This document shows positions 62,204 to 64,000 of a stretch of 64,000 bases of DNA, piece by piece (the first letter of the stretch is position 1; each line of letters starts with the position of its first letter). Source of the stretch: Peribacillus muralis (GTDB taxonomy: Bacteria; Bacillota; Bacilli; Bacillales; DSM-1321); assembly GCF_001439925.1 (NCBI RefSeq), contig NZ_LMBV01000014.1, positions 1 through 64,000 of the forward strand, given 5' to 3'. A program made the translations under genes and the position numbers. Below the pieces are notes generated by a model. The model ran no database searches and was not told where the DNA came from. It saw only the letters and a list, made by a program, of their open reading frames with translations.

Positions 62204-62743
62204 TCACTTAGCTGTACCAGCTTTATTTATCAATTCCTTCACTACGTGCAATGCGGATTCATAATCTGGATGATCCGTGACTTCCGATACGTATTCCACA
62301 TACTCAATAATTCCTTCTTGATTTATGACAAATACTGCCCTGCATTCCAGTCGATGTTCTTTCATATACGTCCCATATGCAGTACCAAATGACAAATCAA
62401 AGTGATCGGACAGAATGGTTATAGCATCGACATTACTTTCTTTAGACCATCTTGCTTGAGCAAAGGGGAGGTCTACGCTGATTGTCAAAACTGCTACATC
62501 TTCACCCATATTGCTTGCTTCTTCATTTAAGAGCTTTGTTTGTAAATCACATACACCAGTATCAAGCGAAGGAACAGTTGTGATTATGCATGTTTTATTT
62601 TTATAGTCTGTTAATTGTGCTTTACGGCGGTCATTTGTTAATACTGCAAAGTCAGGAGCCTTATCCCCTACTCTTAGCTCAGGACCAATTAAGGTCACTG
62701 GATTACCGCCTAATGTCACTGCATCAGTACGCTCATATGCCAA
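62204..62743 (-). CDS. Tpx-family peroxiredoxin lacking the usual resolving cysteine
   Basis: 179 residues. Peroxidatic Cys65 is present (SLDTGVCDLQT), but the resolving position is Ser100 (ARWSKESNV), where Tpx proteins have Cys. Cys52 and Cys134 (LECRAVF) are other candidates for a disulfide. It starts with TTG behind GGAGGG, 30 bp after pucM, in the uricase operon. Uricase releases H2O2, so local peroxide removal is the probable role. Confidence 0.88.
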   Translation of the reverse strand: MAYERTDAVTLGGNPVTLIGPELRVGDKAPDFAVLTNDRRKAQLTDYKNKTCIITTVPSLDTGVCDLQTKLLNEEASNMGEDVAVLTISVDLPFAQARWSKESNVDAITILSDHFDLSFGTAYGTYMKEHRLECRAVFVINQEGIIEYVEYVSEVTDHPDYESALHVVKELINKAGTAK

Positions 62744-62773
62744 TTTGAACCCTCCAATTTCCTTCCCAATTCA

Positions 62774-63133
62774 CTAGCTTCCTCGGTAGGTGCTATATCC
62801 TCCTGGAGCAACAAGCAGAGGAACATGATAATGTTCTTCAGTACTGCTTATTCCAAAACGAAGTGGGACCTTATTTAAAAATGGCCTTATATAAGAATCA
62901 GTCGCTTTATCATTGAAATATTCCCCAACATAAAAGACAAGCTCATATTCAGCTGGTGTAAGATCATCCCCTTGAAGAAGCGGATCATCTACTCTCCCGT
63001 CTTTGTTCGTATAGACCTCTTTAATGAAAGTATGTTCTCCATGGTCTGCTATGGCCCAAAGTTCTATTTTCATCCCTTGTGCCGGCAGACCTTTAGACAG
63101 GTCTAAAACATGTGTCGTCAGCTTACTGTCCAT
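62774..63133 (-). CDS. pucM: 5-hydroxyisourate hydrolase
   Basis: 119 residues, transthyretin-like. Catalytic set: His in LTTHVLDLS, Arg in KDGRVDDP, His in EEHYHVPLLV and the C-terminal YRGS tetrapeptide that marks HIU hydrolases. It converts the uricase product to OHCU. The start ATG overlaps the uricase stop (TAATG), so the two are coupled. Confidence 0.95.
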   Translation of the reverse strand: MDSKLTTHVLDLSKGLPAQGMKIELWAIADHGEHTFIKEVYTNKDGRVDDPLLQGDDLTPAEYELVFYVGEYFNDKATDSYIRPFLNKVPLRFGISSTEEHYHVPLLVAPGGYSTYRGS

Positions 63134-64000
63134 TACCGGGAAGCCCCTACAGTTGATTCAGCTGCCTTTTTTTGTTTAACGTCTTCTTGTGTAACCACAA
63201 AGCCTTGGAAGCCAAACGGAGGACGAGGTTCTTGATAAACACTTCCTTCTGAATTCGGAATGGTATCAACAACTGTTTCCCAGGTACGATTATTGGTTTT
63301 AAATTGAACATTCGCCAACTGAGGGAAACGTTCCAGAATTCTGATACCAATATGATAAATGAGCTGCTGGATCGAACGGTTATCCAGTTCATGGAACACT
63401 GTGTTTGCAATATCACAAATTTGTTCTGCTGCTACATATTTTTCTGGGTTCGCTCCAGTGCCATCCTCCCAGCGGCTATATTCCCAATCGAAATCCAAGT
63501 AGATAAATAGTGGACGATCATGAGCTTCTGGCAGTGTGGTGTATTCATCTTGAATAAATCCATAAAAAGAGCTTCCTTTAACCTTGATTAAATGGACATC
63601 AACTATTCCACTCGAATGCTTAACGATTTTGCTTCCGGTAGGTGTCCTTTTCACTTCGATCGTAGTGGTAGCTCTTTCATTTCTGGAACATCGATAGACA
63701 ACATCACTATTTTGATGTCCTTCACCTTTTGGAACGAGTACATGATCGAAGGGAACTTCAGTTGCTGTCAGTTCTACCGCATCTATGTGGCTATACTTAT
63801 CAATGAAAACCTCACATATGAACTTTAAAAATCCTTCCGCCGTATTTCCTTGATAATTGGCCGCCTGGCGATGAATGATGTTTTTCATGGAATCCGTTGC
63901 AACCACCAAGCTATTATTTCCTTCCGTAAAAGAAGATAAAAAAGCTTCCCCTTTTAGAGAAATCTGGCAATTAAAACCGAAAATGGTATTATCTCTTTCT
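63133..64000 (-). CDS. pucL: Uricase (partial, 5' end beyond the window)
   Basis: At least 289 residues, open to the window edge. Uricase motifs: SLVVATDSMKNIIHR, TEGFLKFICEVFIDKYSHID, RCSRNERATTT, FYGFIQDEYTTLPEAHDRPL, ERFPQLANVQFKTNNRTWE and EPRPPFGFQGF. The visible N-terminal end (RDNTIFGFNCQISLKGEAFL) matches the middle of B. subtilis PucL, so up to about 35-200 residues are missing, depending on whether the OHCU decarboxylase domain is fused as in PucL. An internal TTG is not the real start. Oxidises urate to 5-hydroxyisourate with release of H2O2. Confidence 0.95.
   Translation of the reverse strand, partial: ERDNTIFGFNCQISLKGEAFLSSFTEGNNSLVVATDSMKNIIHRQAANYQGNTAEGFLKFICEVFIDKYSHIDAVELTATEVPFDHVLVPKGEGHQNSDVVYRCSRNERATTTIEVKRTPTGSKIVKHSSGIVDVHLIKVKGSSFYGFIQDEYTTLPEAHDRPLFIYLDFDWEYSRWEDGTGANPEKYVAAEQICDIANTVFHELDNRSIQQLIYHIGIRILERFPQLANVQFKTNNRTWETVVDTIPNSEGSVYQEPRPPFGFQGFVVTQEDVKQKKAAESTVGASR

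Overview
The window comes from a low-GC, endospore-forming Bacillaceae chromosome. The mutY-yfhP-yfhJ-sspK-yfhH-recX-yfhF-yfhE-yfhD block has the Bacillus subtilis yfh gene content and order, sspK encodes a spore protein, and starts are ATG/GTG/TTG behind strong AGGAGG-type sites. A Peribacillus/Bacillus simplex-like genome would fit, but the genus is inference.

Layout: (1) 1-6064, the conserved yfh block, led by a frameshifted small membrane gene. (2) 6065-6424, a gene-free stretch with a dense cluster of DnaA boxes. (3) 6425-11798, a fatty-acyl or branched-chain acyl-CoA catabolic operon (SDR dehydrogenase, acyl-CoA dehydrogenase, thiolase, acyl-CoA synthetase) behind a MerR regulator that is frameshifted in a 5-bp tandem repeat. 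(4) 11968-18039, a frameshifted universal-stress gene, a CidR-like LysR regulator, a polar amino-acid ABC transporter, an AI-2E family permease and a small HTH protein. (5) 18246-23324, a large secreted GH43 glycosidase, a GRDP-like membrane protein and a 21-bp tandem palindrome array. (6) 23536-34208, membrane and envelope genes: a giant polytopic protein, two-gene DUF2157/GDYXXLXY set, PadR-DUF1700-DUF4097 operon, an NlpC/P60 protein without its catalytic triad, and a lone holin. (7) 34446-64000, an extended purine-catabolism island.

The island holds uricase and HIU hydrolase (63133-64000), two allantoinases, a PucI-type allantoin permease, a YbbY-like purine permease, PucR, allantoate amidohydrolase, ureidoglycine aminohydrolase, malate synthase G, two Tpx peroxidases, and an IclR regulator. 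It also has a six-gene operon that is not the textbook glyoxylate route: split transketolase, a DUF1537 four-carbon acid sugar kinase, a ThDP carboligase, a TIM-barrel isomerase and allantoate amidohydrolase. Purines would be degraded to urea/ammonia and glyoxylate; malate synthase would feed part of the glyoxylate to the TCA cycle. The operon, with a class II aldolase and an MFS anion symporter, may assimilate the rest through a route without tartronate-semialdehyde reductase or glycerate kinase (none is seen here).

Six copies of one 23-bp palindromic motif (core AAC-N3-GTT) lie at the promoters of the transketolase operon, the allantoin permease, the aldolase and the MFS gene. They are good candidates for the operator of the IclR-family protein encoded among them. 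Starts given below are those supported by ribosome-binding sites, so several are shorter than the longest open frame.
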